DNA of 64,000 nucleotides from NCBI GenBank assembly GCA_903871875.1, contig CAIQIR010000059.1:97551-161550 (forward strand), written 5' to 3'. Of this stretch, positions 8,265-18,313 are shown piece after piece (within the stretch, counting starts at the first letter, position 1; every line of letters begins with the position of its first letter). The DNA is from an uncultured Schlesneria sp. (GTDB lineage Bacteria; Planctomycetota; Planctomycetia; Planctomycetales; Planctomycetaceae). Both the position numbers and the translations under genes were made by a program. The notes beneath the pieces were generated by a model. The model was not told the DNA's origin and made no database searches. It worked only from the letters and a program-made list of their open reading frames with translations.

Positions 8265-9915
8265 TGCCATTACACGGCGCGAGCTAACAACCTTGCTACG
8301 ACGTCGTCGCATGATGGTGTTGGTGTTCGGATTGGTCACGCTGTTTGGGCTGCTGGTGGTGATCCGCTGGCCGTCGGACGGACGCGTGGCATTGACCGGT
8401 GTCCGTTCGCAACAGGTCTTTCAACTGTTCGGTTATGGACTGCTGGCCACGTTACTGTTGCTGCTACCCGTTTTTCCCGCGACGAGTATCGTCCGCGAGA
8501 AAAAACGTGGGACATTGGCGCTGTTGCTCAATACGCCGCTGGGTCCGTGGCGGATTTTCACGGGAAAGCTGCTGGCGATCCTGGCTCTGGCTGGCATCGT
8601 TCTCGTGATGAGTCTGCCGGCCGCAAGTGCCTGCTATGCGATGGGTGGCTTGTCGCTGTATGGGGATCTGTGGAAAGTCTATCTCCTGTTGATGCTGGTG
8701 GCCCTGCAATATTCGGTGCTGGCGTTGCTCGTCAGCAGTTATGCACAGACCATTGATGCCGCTGTTCGAGTTACTTACGGACTGGTGCTCGGACTGAGCG
8801 TGATGACGCTGGGGCCGCACTATTTCTTTCAGGGAACCAAAGGCAGCCTGGCCGATCTGGGCGAGTTATTGCGGGGGCTATCTCCCTTTGCGGCCCTGAT
8901 GTCGTTGACGGGGGCGGGTGACTTCGGCAGTCAAGGGTTGGTGAACAGGACCGATCTCTTGGGGCGATTTGCGATCTGTTCACTGTTGATTGCCGTTGTC
9001 GGATCGGTGTGGACGATCAGCCGACTGAATCATCGAATCTTTGATCTCTCGCGATCGGCGGGAGCGATCAGTGATGATCAGACGCGATCGATTCAGTGGA
9101 TTCGCCGAATGTTCTTTCTGGTTGATCCGCAGCGACGATCGAAAGGGATTTCGTCCTTTATTAATCCCGTGATGGTGAAAGAGTTTCGTTGTCGGCGATT
9201 CGGTCGATTGCACTGGCTGTTGCGACTGGTCGCGGTGTGTGCGGTGCTGTCCCTGGGACTGACCTACGCCACGACAGCGGGAACGCTCGACTGGGGTGTC
9301 GAGACGATCGGCGGGATCATGGTCGTCATGCAAGTGGCGCTGGTGGTGCTGATCACGCCCAGCCTCTCGGCCGGTTTGATCAGTGCCGAGCGAGAAGGCC
9401 GTGGCTGGCAATTGCTGCAAACGACTCCGCTGTCGATCGCTCGGGTTATCTGGGGCAAATTATTGAGCGTCATTCTGCCGTTGATGTTGATTCTGTGTGC
9501 GACATTGCCCGGCTATCTGGTGATGGTCTATATCGAACCCGGCATGTCCCTGCAGGTCCAGCGAGTTGTGATCTGTCTGGTACTGACGGCGATTTTTGCG
9601 ATGGTGCTGAGCGCTGCGGTCGGAAGTTTGTTTGCTCGCACGGCAGCGGCGACGGCCGGCGCCTATGGAGTGCTGCTGGCGATTTGTGGCTTGCCATTAT
9701 TGGTCTGGATGGGACGAGATGCTCCGTTTGGACACGACACGGTGGAAGCCGTCCTCTGTTTTAATCCGATCGCCGCCGCACTGTCGGTGATCCGCATGCC
9801 GGGCTTCCAACATTATGTGCTGATTCCCGCGAACTGGTGGTTCCTGGGAATTGGTTCCCTGATTTCGCTACTTGTCCTGCTGTGGCAAACGTACCGTATT
9901 TCACGGCCGCAATAA
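8257..9915 (+). CDS. ABC-2 type transporter permease
   Basis: A 552-residue, strongly hydrophobic membrane protein. The frame is open from 8200, but ATG 8257 is preferred: it follows a GGGAGGGG ribosome binding site and begins with MLSAITRRELTTLLRRRR, the usual cytoplasmic start of ABC-2 permeases. The chain has two homologous halves, each with an ABC-2 pattern: a first helix, an IVREKKRGTLALLLNTPL motif in the first half, and AEREGRGWQLLQTTPLS in the second. About twelve transmembrane segments are visible. It pairs with the ATPase at 7239, whose end it overlaps. A two-half permease of this kind is often found in secretion, gliding or Na+ efflux type ABC-2 systems. Confidence 0.92.
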   Translation: MLSAITRRELTTLLRRRRMMVLVFGLVTLFGLLVVIRWPSDGRVALTGVRSQQVFQLFGYGLLATLLLLLPVFPATSIVREKKRGTLALLLNTPLGPWRIFTGKLLAILALAGIVLVMSLPAASACYAMGGLSLYGDLWKVYLLLMLVALQYSVLALLVSSYAQTIDAAVRVTYGLVLGLSVMTLGPHYFFQGTKGSLADLGELLRGLSPFAALMSLTGAGDFGSQGLVNRTDLLGRFAICSLLIAVVGSVWTISRLNHRIFDLSRSAGAISDDQTRSIQWIRRMFFLVDPQRRSKGISSFINPVMVKEFRCRRFGRLHWLLRLVAVCAVLSLGLTYATTAGTLDWGVETIGGIMVVMQVALVVLITPSLSAGLISAEREGRGWQLLQTTPLSIARVIWGKLLSVILPLMLILCATLPGYLVMVYIEPGMSLQVQRVVICLVLTAIFAMVLSAAVGSLFARTAAATAGAYGVLLAICGLPLLVWMGRDAPFGHDTVEAVLCFNPIAAALSVIRMPGFQHYVLIPANWWFLGIGSLISLLVLLWQTYRISRPQ

Positions 9916-9919
9916 GAAA

Positions 9920-9947
9920 CCAGGCCTGCTAATTGATGGCGGCCTGG
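9920..9947 (+). terminator. Weak stem-loop after ABC operon
   Basis: A 7-bp inverted repeat, CCAGGCC and GGCCTGG, separated by 14 bases lies just after the permease stop codon. There is no good T tract after it, so it is only a possible terminator. Confidence 0.3.
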
Positions 9948-9982
9948 ATGCTTTGTTCCTCTTGTTTTGAAGCGATCTCGGA

Positions 9983-11722
9983 ATGTCATGTCGTTCGTTT
10001 GCCTGGTTCGCCATGAACCTGTTGATCGTGATGGCTTCGGCCCAGGCCGCGATTGAACCCGATTTCCTGATGGATTCGGATCCAACGCTGCGTGAACCCG
10101 ATCCAGTCAAAAAATTCACCCGCGATTTCAAAGGGATCTGGATCCAGGCACTCGAACGACCCGAGACCGACATGCAGCGGATGGCCGCCGAGACAATTTC
10201 ACGCGCTCATCAATATGGCGTTCCCGGACTGATCGAGGCGGTTCCGGTTTTGGAAAAAATTCTGCGGGCCAAGGCCACCCATCCGGCCGCGCGATTTTCG
10301 GCGGCGCGTGCTTTGATCGTGCTCGAATCCCGCAGTTCCGCCGAAAAACTGCTCGAGGCCTCACAAGATTTTGGGGCCGATCTGAGACAACTGGTCGAAC
10401 CCGCGATGGCTCGCTGGGATGTCGTTGCTGCCAGAGCCATCTGGATGAAACGACTTGAGACACCGTCCACGCGGCCGCGCGATTTGATCCTGGCGATACG
10501 AGGGTTGGGGATGGTGCACGAAACAACGGCCCTGCCAACGTTACTGAAGACGACGCTCGATTTGGTGTCTCCAGTTGATCTTCGTCTGGAAGCCGCATCG
10601 GCCGCTGGAGAACTGTCACACGAAGGATTGGAACAAGAGGCTGACAAATTGATCCAGGAAACCGGTTCGCCACAACTCATCAATCGATTGTGTGCGATTC
10701 GCTTGCTGAGCCATCATGAAAGTGAACTGGCCAGGACGAAGTTGACGGAACTCGCGCAGGATGCCGAGCCGTCCATTGTGGCACCCGCATTGAAGCGACT
10801 GAACGAAATTGATCCCGTGCTCGTGCTGCCATTGGCAGAAGCGGCGTTGAATCAGTCTGACGCGTACGTGCGGGAACAGGCCGTTTTCGCGTACCTCAGT
10901 TTGCCGACGGCCGAGCGAATCAAATTGCTTCGTCTCCTACTGGCCGATCCCCAGCCCTTCCTTCGACAACAGGTCTGCGAAGGGTTTTATCGATTGGCTC
11001 AGAATCCTGAATGGAACGAGTCGATCCGTGGGGCGGCGATAGAGGTTTTGGCCGGCGAGCGATGGCAGGGGCAGGAACAAGCCGCGCTGCTGCTAGGACA
11101 ACTGGAACACAAATCAGCCGCGATGCGGTTGGTGGAATTGCTGGAGTCGCCGCGACCGGAAGTCATGGTGGCCTCGGCCTGGGCGCTCCGTAAAGTGGCC
11201 GTGCCCGCGTCGATTCCGGCCATGCTCGACAAAGCTTTTCGCCAGACGGTTGCTCGGAAAATGCGTACACTACCGGGGGTCGATCATCAGGTCGCCCATC
11301 TGTTGGAAGCCTGTGGACAAATGAAGTTGGTCCAGGCGAGACTTTTGTTGCTGATGTATATTCCGAAGGATTTGTTGATGGGTGAGCGTTCACGCGGCGC
11401 CGCCATCTGGTCGCTCGGTTGGCTGCACGAGGGGGCTCTAGACACGGATTTGGGCAAGGCCTTGATCGGTCGCGTCGAAGATACTTCGGCTCGACCGCCA
11501 GAAAGCCTGCTGATCAGACAACAATGTGTCGTCGCGTTGGCTCGCATGAAGGCCGTCGACTATGCGCCGGCGTTTCAAGTCCAGATTGCCCATGGAACGC
11601 CTCCCACTCGTTTAGGGCTGGCGTTTCGTTGGGCTGTGAAGCAGTTGACTGGTGAAGATCGACCAGAGCCCGTGCCGTCGATCGCCGATCAGGGAAGCTG
11701 GTTCCTCGAACCCCTGCCCTAA
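9983..11722 (+). CDS. Secreted HEAT-repeat protein
   Basis: A 579-residue protein starting at ATG 9983. The first 23 residues look like a signal peptide (AWFAMNLLIVMASAQA, cleavage after AQA). The remainder is alpha-helical with repeated pairs of helices of the HEAT/Armadillo type, for example blocks ending AARALIVLES, AASAAGELSH and AVFAYLSLPT. No catalytic motif is visible. Such solenoids usually serve as protein-binding scaffolds, so a periplasmic scaffold is plausible. It lies 67 bases downstream of the ABC exporter operon on the same strand and might be co-transcribed. It converges with the propeller gene at 11752, with only 29 bases between their stops. Confidence 0.82.
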   Translation: MSCRSFAWFAMNLLIVMASAQAAIEPDFLMDSDPTLREPDPVKKFTRDFKGIWIQALERPETDMQRMAAETISRAHQYGVPGLIEAVPVLEKILRAKATHPAARFSAARALIVLESRSSAEKLLEASQDFGADLRQLVEPAMARWDVVAARAIWMKRLETPSTRPRDLILAIRGLGMVHETTALPTLLKTTLDLVSPVDLRLEAASAAGELSHEGLEQEADKLIQETGSPQLINRLCAIRLLSHHESELARTKLTELAQDAEPSIVAPALKRLNEIDPVLVLPLAEAALNQSDAYVREQAVFAYLSLPTAERIKLLRLLLADPQPFLRQQVCEGFYRLAQNPEWNESIRGAAIEVLAGERWQGQEQAALLLGQLEHKSAAMRLVELLESPRPEVMVASAWALRKVAVPASIPAMLDKAFRQTVARKMRTLPGVDHQVAHLLEACGQMKLVQARLLLLMYIPKDLLMGERSRGAAIWSLGWLHEGALDTDLGKALIGRVEDTSARPPESLLIRQQCVVALARMKAVDYAPAFQVQIAHGTPPTRLGLAFRWAVKQLTGEDRPEPVPSIADQGSWFLEPLP

Positions 11723-11751
11723 AAATCGGCTTCGCCTGTTGACGATCAGGC

Positions 11752-14658
11752 TTATTTCACACTGGCCTGAGCATTATCCGTTGGCGACTTGGGCGCTTCG
11801 AATTTAAAGAGTTCCTGGGCGTTTGTGCCGTTCCAGATCCGAAAGATGCCGTCTTCGCCGCCGGCTGCGACCAACGCTTCGTCTCGGGTCGCGGCGACGG
11901 CATAGACGAAATCGGTCGGTCCCGCGAAGGTTCGGTAGTTGGCACCGTCGTTCGATCGATGCATCTTGATGGTTTTGTCGCCGCTGCCACTGATCAGATT
12001 GTCGGTAGCGCCGATGTAATGAATCGACGTCACCTGCTTTGCGTAATTCTGGATCGTCCGATGCTGTTCGCCAGTTTCCACGTTCCAGACCTTGATGGAA
12101 TTATCGGCCCCGGCACTGACGATGCGGCTGCTGTCGGCTTTCCAACTGACGCCCAGGACATGATGTGTATGGCCTTCAAACGAGCGGACCAGTTTTCCGG
12201 TTTCGACGTCAAACTGCTTCACAAATTTGTCGGCGGCTCCGGTCACCATGTATTTTCCGTCACGGGAAAAATCGATGCTAAAGACCGTGTCGCTATGAGC
12301 ATCTACAAACTGACGTGTGATCGTTTTGCTTTCGACATTCCACAGCATTAATTCGCCACTGCGAGATGGATCTCCCCCGCCCGTTGCTAATAGCTTTCCG
12401 TCGGGACTGAATGCGAGTGACAACACGCGATTCACGAATTGAGATTTCGCCAAGTCCAGGACATTCTCAGGAGCGGGGCCGACTGTTGCGGTCAGCGTCC
12501 AACCGGGATTGGAATCCCAGGCCAACACTTGTTTGTCATCGCTGGCTCCGACCAGCCACCGATTCGGTCCGGCCGCTAGCAGCCCCACGGGAGCTTTATG
12601 TCCGACGATTTCTTCGAGTGGCTTGCCCGTCGTGCCGTTCCACAGCCGGATCGTGCCGTCATCACCGGCCGTCGCGATCAGCTTGCCATCGGCGACATAA
12701 GTGACCGATTTCACCGCTTTGGCTTCGATTGCGGGAAGATCGGTCTTGGCTTGGTTGAAAATCGTCTCGACTTGTTTGGCGGCATTGGTTTCGTTGTCCA
12801 GCAGCAGCTTTGCCTGCTTTTGCTGTTCGTCGGCCGTCTGCTGCCCTTTTTCCGACTGAGCCACGGACTTCGCTGCGGCGTCGAATGCCTCTTGGGCTTT
12901 TTTTACCGCCTCGGTTTCTTTCGCCGCCGCGGCGTCGGCATCCGCTTTTTTCTTCTTCAGCGCTTCATCGTCGGGCTTGGCGTCCAGTTCTGCCTTGGCT
13001 GCCTCAACGGCTGTCACAGCGGCCTGTTCCTTTGTTTTCGCTTCGGCGAGCGCCTTTTCCATGGCCGCTTTTTGCTCGAGAGCTTTCTTGGTGCCTTCTT
13101 CTCGCTCTTTGAAGTTTTTCTCGGCTGCTTTGAATGTGGCATCCGCGAGTTGCACGCGAGACTTTGCCACGGCATCGTCATCGGTCAGCACAAGTAGCTT
13201 GCGTTGGGCTGCGATATTTCCTTTCAGTTCGGCGACGGCGGTCCCATCAATCTTCCACAAACGGGCCATATTGTTGGCGCCTGCCGTCACGACAAATTGA
13301 CCGTCGCTTTTTACCGACATCGAGGTAATCGCCGCTCCATGATTTTGTGTGCGAACCTGATTGCCGTTCGCAATTTCCCAAACGCGCCAGGTCGCGTCGG
13401 CGCTGGACGAAACCAGTTGTGTTCCGGCAGGCAAGAGTAGCGCGATTGAGGAAATGGCAGCGCCGTGTCCTTTCATTTCCACCACGGGTTTGACGGCCTC
13501 GGCTGGTTTATCTCCTTCAGCCGGTTTTGGAGTCTCGAACGGAACGGTCCAACCGCGAATCGAATTATCACCGGCATGACCCGTGAAAATCCGTGTGCCG
13601 TCCAGGTTCATCGCCAGGCTGGTGACTTCGTGTGGCGTTTCAAGGATCCCGCTCGGTTGACCGTCTGCGGTATTCCAAACGCGGATGGTCTTGTCTGTCG
13701 AACCGCTGAAGAGCTTCGTCGAATCGGTCGTGAATTGAACGGCCGTCACCGGACCGGCATGGCCGGCAAGAACGTGTCGTGTGTTGGGATCGGCGAGGTT
13801 CTGTAATACCAACGAATTGTCGGCTCGTCCCAGAGCCAGCCATTTTCCGTCGAGCGAAACGGCGACCGACGCAACCGACTGATCCTGCGAATAGCTGCCC
13901 AACAGAGAATTGGCCGGACGTTGCCAAAGTTTGACCTCGCGATAACCGGCAGAGGCCAACATGGTGCCTTCGGGGTTGAACGCCAGGGCGTGAACGAAGT
14001 CTCGATGAGCGGCTCCGTGAGGGTAGAAAGCTTTGTCCCCATTCTTGATGGTCAGCAATGCCGGGTCTTGGAGTCGCGCGACATAGTCACCGGTTGTCAC
14101 GTCATACAGATCGATCTGATTGGCGCGACCGCAAGCAGTCCAGCGACCCCAGGTCGACAGCGCGACGCTGTAGATCGAACGAGCGTTCGACGGAATGGAC
14201 TGCCAGGGAACAGCATGTTGTCCAGAACCAGTACCCTGGTTGGCACCTTCTTCAATCCATTTTTTCAGCAGCCCCAATTCCTGCGGCGTGAATGCTGTTG
14301 CCGAGGCCTTATTTGGCAGCGGAGGCATGGCCGGTTCTGCCGCGCGGGCCGCCAGCTGATAGATCAGGCTTTTTTCGACATCTTTGGCGACGACCGCAGG
14401 GCCGCGTTTGCCGCCTTTCAGCATCGAGGCGACGTCTTCGAGATTCAATTTGTTTTCGGCGATTGCCACGTTGTGACAGGCGACACACTTGTTGTCGAGA
14501 ATCGGCTGGATGTCTTTTTCAAAATCGACGGGCCGATCCAGATTGACGGCCACTGGCTCGATCTTGCCAGGCACGGCGGCCTCTTGTGCCGAGGCGAATG
14601 AAACCATGAGCTGTGCAAAACTGACAGACACACAGGCACAGAGTAGATGAAACCGCAT
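11752..14658 (-). CDS. Secreted cytochrome c/WD40 propeller with helical insertion
   Basis: A 968-residue protein. Residues 1-24 are a signal peptide ending FASA/Q. A planctomycete cytochrome c domain follows, with the heme motif CVACH at residues 58-62 and a conserved MPPLP segment near 111. WD40 repeats run from about residue 155 to 480 (for example GSTDKTIRVWN) and again from about 650 to the end (GDDGTIRLWN, GADNSIKVWN). Between them, residues about 485-645 form a long Ala/Lys/Glu-rich region predicted by eye as coiled coil. It contains AELDAKPDDEALKKKKADA, close to AELAAKSDDAALKQK in the PPC protein encoded just upstream on this strand. The gene follows that gene after 85 bases, probably in one transcription unit. 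A heme-bearing extracytoplasmic scaffold is likely; no enzyme activity is evident. Confidence 0.9.
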   Translation of the reverse strand: MRFHLLCACVSVSFAQLMVSFASAQEAAVPGKIEPVAVNLDRPVDFEKDIQPILDNKCVACHNVAIAENKLNLEDVASMLKGGKRGPAVVAKDVEKSLIYQLAARAAEPAMPPLPNKASATAFTPQELGLLKKWIEEGANQGTGSGQHAVPWQSIPSNARSIYSVALSTWGRWTACGRANQIDLYDVTTGDYVARLQDPALLTIKNGDKAFYPHGAAHRDFVHALAFNPEGTMLASAGYREVKLWQRPANSLLGSYSQDQSVASVAVSLDGKWLALGRADNSLVLQNLADPNTRHVLAGHAGPVTAVQFTTDSTKLFSGSTDKTIRVWNTADGQPSGILETPHEVTSLAMNLDGTRIFTGHAGDNSIRGWTVPFETPKPAEGDKPAEAVKPVVEMKGHGAAISSIALLLPAGTQLVSSSADATWRVWEIANGNQVRTQNHGAAITSMSVKSDGQFVVTAGANNMARLWKIDGTAVAELKGNIAAQRKLLVLTDDDAVAKSRVQLADATFKAAEKNFKEREEGTKKALEQKAAMEKALAEAKTKEQAAVTAVEAAKAELDAKPDDEALKKKKADADAAAAKETEAVKKAQEAFDAAAKSVAQSEKGQQTADEQQKQAKLLLDNETNAAKQVETIFNQAKTDLPAIEAKAVKSVTYVADGKLIATAGDDGTIRLWNGTTGKPLEEIVGHKAPVGLLAAGPNRWLVGASDDKQVLAWDSNPGWTLTATVGPAPENVLDLAKSQFVNRVLSLAFSPDGKLLATGGGDPSRSGELMLWNVESKTITRQFVDAHSDTVFSIDFSRDGKYMVTGAADKFVKQFDVETGKLVRSFEGHTHHVLGVSWKADSSRIVSAGADNSIKVWNVETGEQHRTIQNYAKQVTSIHYIGATDNLISGSGDKTIKMHRSNDGANYRTFAGPTDFVYAVAATRDEALVAAGGEDGIFRIWNGTNAQELFKFEAPKSPTDNAQASVK

Positions 14659-14743
14659 AACGGAGCCTTGAGTGTTTAAAGGTGGATTATCTTGTCACTA
14701 GCGGCGTGAGATTTTCAGTATTTCTACTTCACTCGCGACGAGG

Positions 14744-17700
14744 TCATTTCACAGTCTTGAGTGTTACGGGTTGATCGACGATCGCTTCGCCATCCCATTG
14801 CGAAACCGCTCGAACAACCATATTGGCAAGTTGTGCTTCCGGTGCATCACCTTGAGCTTCGACAATCAGCGTTCCTGCAGATTGATCCGCGGGGATTGTG
14901 ACGAGGTCGGCTTTGATACCCACCACGCTCGGAGGCAATGGCAAGCTGAGTGTCACAGGTCCGGCAAAACCATTCTGGCGTTTGATTTCACATTTGATTT
15001 CGATCTTTGCACCCAGCTTGATAGCCCCTCCGTCGGCGGGATTTGCCGTCAGCGTATAGGGAGCCGGCTTCACCGTGATGATGATGGGCGTCGTGGTCGG
15101 GTGAAAGTTGATGCTGGCCGCTTTGGCATAGGTGTCTGCGGTTTTGAAACGTTGATCGGCCGTCGCTTTTTCTGCGGTGGCTGCATTGTTTTTGTCTTCG
15201 GCCAATTTGGCGTCGGCGTCCGCTTTCACCTTGGCTTCTTCTGTCTGCTTCCGGGCGGCTTCTGCATCCACTCGGGCTTTCTCGGCCGCTACGACCGCGT
15301 CCGCCGCCGTTTTCAGCGCGGTCTGGGCTTCACTCAGTTTCTTTTCGGCTGCCGCTTTGATTTCGGCATCGTCCCCGGCGTTCTTCAAACCTTCGGCCGC
15401 GATCTTCTCTGCGTTTTGGGCATCGGTCAGGGCCTTCTCTGATTGCTGTTTCGCCTCCGCCAGCTTCTTCAAATTCGCATCGTCGTCAGCTGCTTTTTTG
15501 ATCGCAGCCTCTTTTGCCGCGATGGCTGTCTTCAACAGTTCCGCAGCCGCATTGGCGGCCTGTTCCGCCACAGTGAATTCGGCTTTCGCCCGGTCGGCTT
15601 TGGCCGGATTCTTACGATACGAGACAGCGGCCTGACCAGTCAGATACGTGACGTAGACTCCGACGGGCGCGTTGGGAGGGATAAAGAGTCGGAAGAACTC
15701 TTCGTTCTTTTCCTTTGGAATCGGCTTATTCTCGACTTGGGCATTCGGGGGTTGCCCCGTCACGGTGATATTCACCGCTTGATCGAAGCCATTTCGTCGC
15801 GAGATCTTCACAGGAATCAGAATCTGCCGGTTGTGATTGGCGTCGATTCGGTAAACGTCTGTCGTCAGTTGATAGGGCGAAGGTTCGTCCATCACCGAGA
15901 GTTCGATCGATTGCGCGATACGGGCATCGCCCGGCACATTTGGCTGTGCGGCACCCCAGACGACGGTGCCGTACCGAGCAGGATGAGCGACATCGCGAGC
16001 TGAGGCGTTTTTCGCCGCGTCAGCCACTTGCACCTCCGTCTTGGATTGGTGCACCTTTAATTCGACTGCGGCTCGTGCATCAGCGGCCGTTTTCAATGCG
16101 GCTGCAGCGGCAGCGACTTTTGCCTCGGCATCGGTCACCTTCTGTTTGAGCGCGGCGTCGTCAGACTTCGCGGCAAGTTCCGCTTTCGCGGCGGTCAACG
16201 CTTCGTTTGCCTTGGCCAGATCGTCTGTCGGTTTCGCGACCGCTTTGTCGGCTGCCGCCAGCGCATCGACGGCCGCTTTGGCATTCGCTTCCGCGGCCAC
16301 TAACGCGGCCACCGCGACAGGGTCATCGATGCGGGCCTTTGCCACCAGACGAACGGTACCCGCCCAAGCCGGGGCATCTTCGGCCGACGTGAAGACGATC
16401 ACCCCGCTGGAAGGTGCTGCTCCGATGCTGATGTCACGGCAGGTGACTCCTGGTGGCAATCCTTCTGCGGAAACTGTAATGGGTTCCGCAAAGCCATCGC
16501 GGCGGAAGGCAATCACATGCACGGGGAAATTGTCGCCACGGCGTAGATTGATGCCCGATGGCGCCGCCTGACGCGGGCCGGGTGGGGTTAATGCCGTCGC
16601 GATGGCAGCGACGCGAAAATCAGGCGATTCTTTGCGGATGATTAACCGATAGACACCCAACACCTGTTTGGAATTGCCGTAGCGTTCGCGCATCGTCACG
16701 CGAAAACTTCCATCTGCCGGCGCGACAAACTTCACCGTATTGTCGTCGTTCAAGGTATCGAACAGATTGGCCAGGGGATTATTGGTATCGTCGTCGAGCG
16801 TGCTGATCCGCGTCAGCGTTTCTTCACCCTTCTCATTGGTTTTCACCTGATCGATCACCAACACGGGATCGATCGCGGCGCCGGCCCGATGAGCAATCAC
16901 TTCGATCCAGTAAGCCTCTTTGGCCTTCGCCTCAAATTGGAAGCAATCGACATCACCGCGTGTCTGGAATTGTCCGTCGATTTCGATCGGCACGACGACC
17001 TTTTGAGTCTGTGCGCCTTTGTCGTTGGGTTCCACTTCGATCACGGGAACGAATTTGCTTAACTGAATCATGACGACATTCGACGGTCCCACGGGCGAAT
17101 TGATCGAGTAGGGAACGGCATCCAGCCCAGCCGAAAATGGTTCGAGCGCCACCTTGGGATCGAGCAGGTCGCTGATTGCCGGCAAGGAGATATTGACGGT
17201 CAGTTTTTCCAGTGGCCGACCGTGCGAGTCCATTCCTGCGGGCTGACTGCCGGGCAAATTGCGACCGTACAACGTGTACTGGGCGTTCGAGTCGGGAATG
17301 CCCGATGCGGGAAGGATGAAATCGATATACGGTCCGGTCGAGAACGTCAGCCGGTAGGGGTAGTCCTCGCCACCGGCATAGGTGAAGTCATACAGTTTCA
17401 CAAAATACTCTCCGTCGGCAGGCAGCGTGACGTCCAGGAGCGGATCCTGGCTGACCAGATTGCGGCGGGCGAATTCGAGTCGTTTTCCCGTGGAATTGTG
17501 AAGTTCCAGGGCGGCATCGAGTTTCGAGTCCAGACGTTTGGCCACGCAATTCACCAACAGTCTCTGCCCGGTCTTTCCCGTGAACTTGAACCAATCAACA
17601 TCCGTCGCGCCATTGATGCGACCATTGACGGTTTGATTGAATTCCACCGCGTTGGCTTGTTCTCGCGCATTATTCGGTTCGGTCTCGTTCAATTCCTTCT

Positions 17701-18076
17701 GAGTACCGACCACAAAGAATCGCGGATTACTGATGCCGAAAAAACCGATGGTGCGAACTTCGTACTGACCGGCCGGCACATCAGCTGCGACAGAAACAGT
17801 GAAGACGTTTGGCACGGGAGTCGGTTTGCCACCCACATCCTGCATCTTGGGCGACGCGGTGATTCCCGGATGATTGAAGAGCAGTTGAGAAAGTTCTTCC
17901 AACTCCAAACCGCTGGTAATTGTGACATCTACGGTCGTGCCGACTTGAGCCCCCGCGGGAAACATGGCCGAAAGCCGTGTGGCGGGAAGTTGGGCGTTAG
18001 TGACGGATGCAAACACAGCGATCAGGCTGATCGCCATGGCGATTTGTCGTAACAGAGAGACTGCGACTTTTCGCAT
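14744..18076 (-). CDS. Secreted PPC-domain/Ig-like protein with two helical insertions
   Basis: A 1110-residue protein. Residues 1-28 are a signal peptide (cleavage near TNA/Q). Two pre-peptidase C-terminal (PPC) beta domains are seen at about 130-245 (opening with ETEPNNA and containing DVDWFKF) and 345-480 (EVEPND, DVDCFQF). Ig-like or carboxypeptidase-regulatory-like strands follow. Two Ala/Lys-rich helical regions interrupt the beta domains, at about residues 588-685 and 826-985. Both show coiled-coil spacing and the repeated motif AELAAKSDDAALKQK or GLKNAGDDAEIKAAAEKKL. It lacks cysteine heme motifs. It lies between the DUF1549/1553 gene (237 bases upstream) and the WD40-cytochrome gene (85 bases downstream), all minus strand, so a shared extracytoplasmic assembly is likely. 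Confidence 0.87.
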   Translation of the reverse strand: MRKVAVSLLRQIAMAISLIAVFASVTNAQLPATRLSAMFPAGAQVGTTVDVTITSGLELEELSQLLFNHPGITASPKMQDVGGKPTPVPNVFTVSVAADVPAGQYEVRTIGFFGISNPRFFVVGTQKELNETEPNNAREQANAVEFNQTVNGRINGATDVDWFKFTGKTGQRLLVNCVAKRLDSKLDAALELHNSTGKRLEFARRNLVSQDPLLDVTLPADGEYFVKLYDFTYAGGEDYPYRLTFSTGPYIDFILPASGIPDSNAQYTLYGRNLPGSQPAGMDSHGRPLEKLTVNISLPAISDLLDPKVALEPFSAGLDAVPYSINSPVGPSNVVMIQLSKFVPVIEVEPNDKGAQTQKVVVPIEIDGQFQTRGDVDCFQFEAKAKEAYWIEVIAHRAGAAIDPVLVIDQVKTNEKGEETLTRISTLDDDTNNPLANLFDTLNDDNTVKFVAPADGSFRVTMRERYGNSKQVLGVYRLIIRKESPDFRVAAIATALTPPGPRQAAPSGINLRRGDNFPVHVIAFRRDGFAEPITVSAEGLPPGVTCRDISIGAAPSSGVIVFTSAEDAPAWAGTVRLVAKARIDDPVAVAALVAAEANAKAAVDALAAADKAVAKPTDDLAKANEALTAAKAELAAKSDDAALKQKVTDAEAKVAAAAAALKTAADARAAVELKVHQSKTEVQVADAAKNASARDVAHPARYGTVVWGAAQPNVPGDARIAQSIELSVMDEPSPYQLTTDVYRIDANHNRQILIPVKISRRNGFDQAVNITVTGQPPNAQVENKPIPKEKNEEFFRLFIPPNAPVGVYVTYLTGQAAVSYRKNPAKADRAKAEFTVAEQAANAAAELLKTAIAAKEAAIKKAADDDANLKKLAEAKQQSEKALTDAQNAEKIAAEGLKNAGDDAEIKAAAEKKLSEAQTALKTAADAVVAAEKARVDAEAARKQTEEAKVKADADAKLAEDKNNAATAEKATADQRFKTADTYAKAASINFHPTTTPIIITVKPAPYTLTANPADGGAIKLGAKIEIKCEIKRQNGFAGPVTLSLPLPPSVVGIKADLVTIPADQSAGTLIVEAQGDAPEAQLANMVVRAVSQWDGEAIVDQPVTLKTVK

Positions 18077-18313
18077 GGCTCATCTTTCAAAAAACAGAGA
18101 CGCAGGGAATCCGGGCGGCACACAGGGGCCTGTCGTCGTTCGCGATTTATGAATCGTCGACCACACCCCTTGCAGATTCAGCAAGTTGGGGAGAAACCTG
18201 CCAAACCGAGATCTTCACGATCGAACATTGACGCCAGCTTCCGCTCGACATCGTCAGTATTCAGCGACAGCCATCGCACCCCGATATTCGGAACGCAAGC
18301 TGATTTTTTCGGA

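Noticed and set aside
12598..13197. Plus-strand frame opposite the helical insertion of the WD40 protein
   Set aside because: Its Phe/Arg/Leu/Gly-rich content reflects the complement of Ala/Lys codons.
15177..15635. Plus-strand Ala/Ser-rich frame opposite the PPC protein
   Set aside because: It is the antisense image of the repeated Ala/Lys helical insertion.
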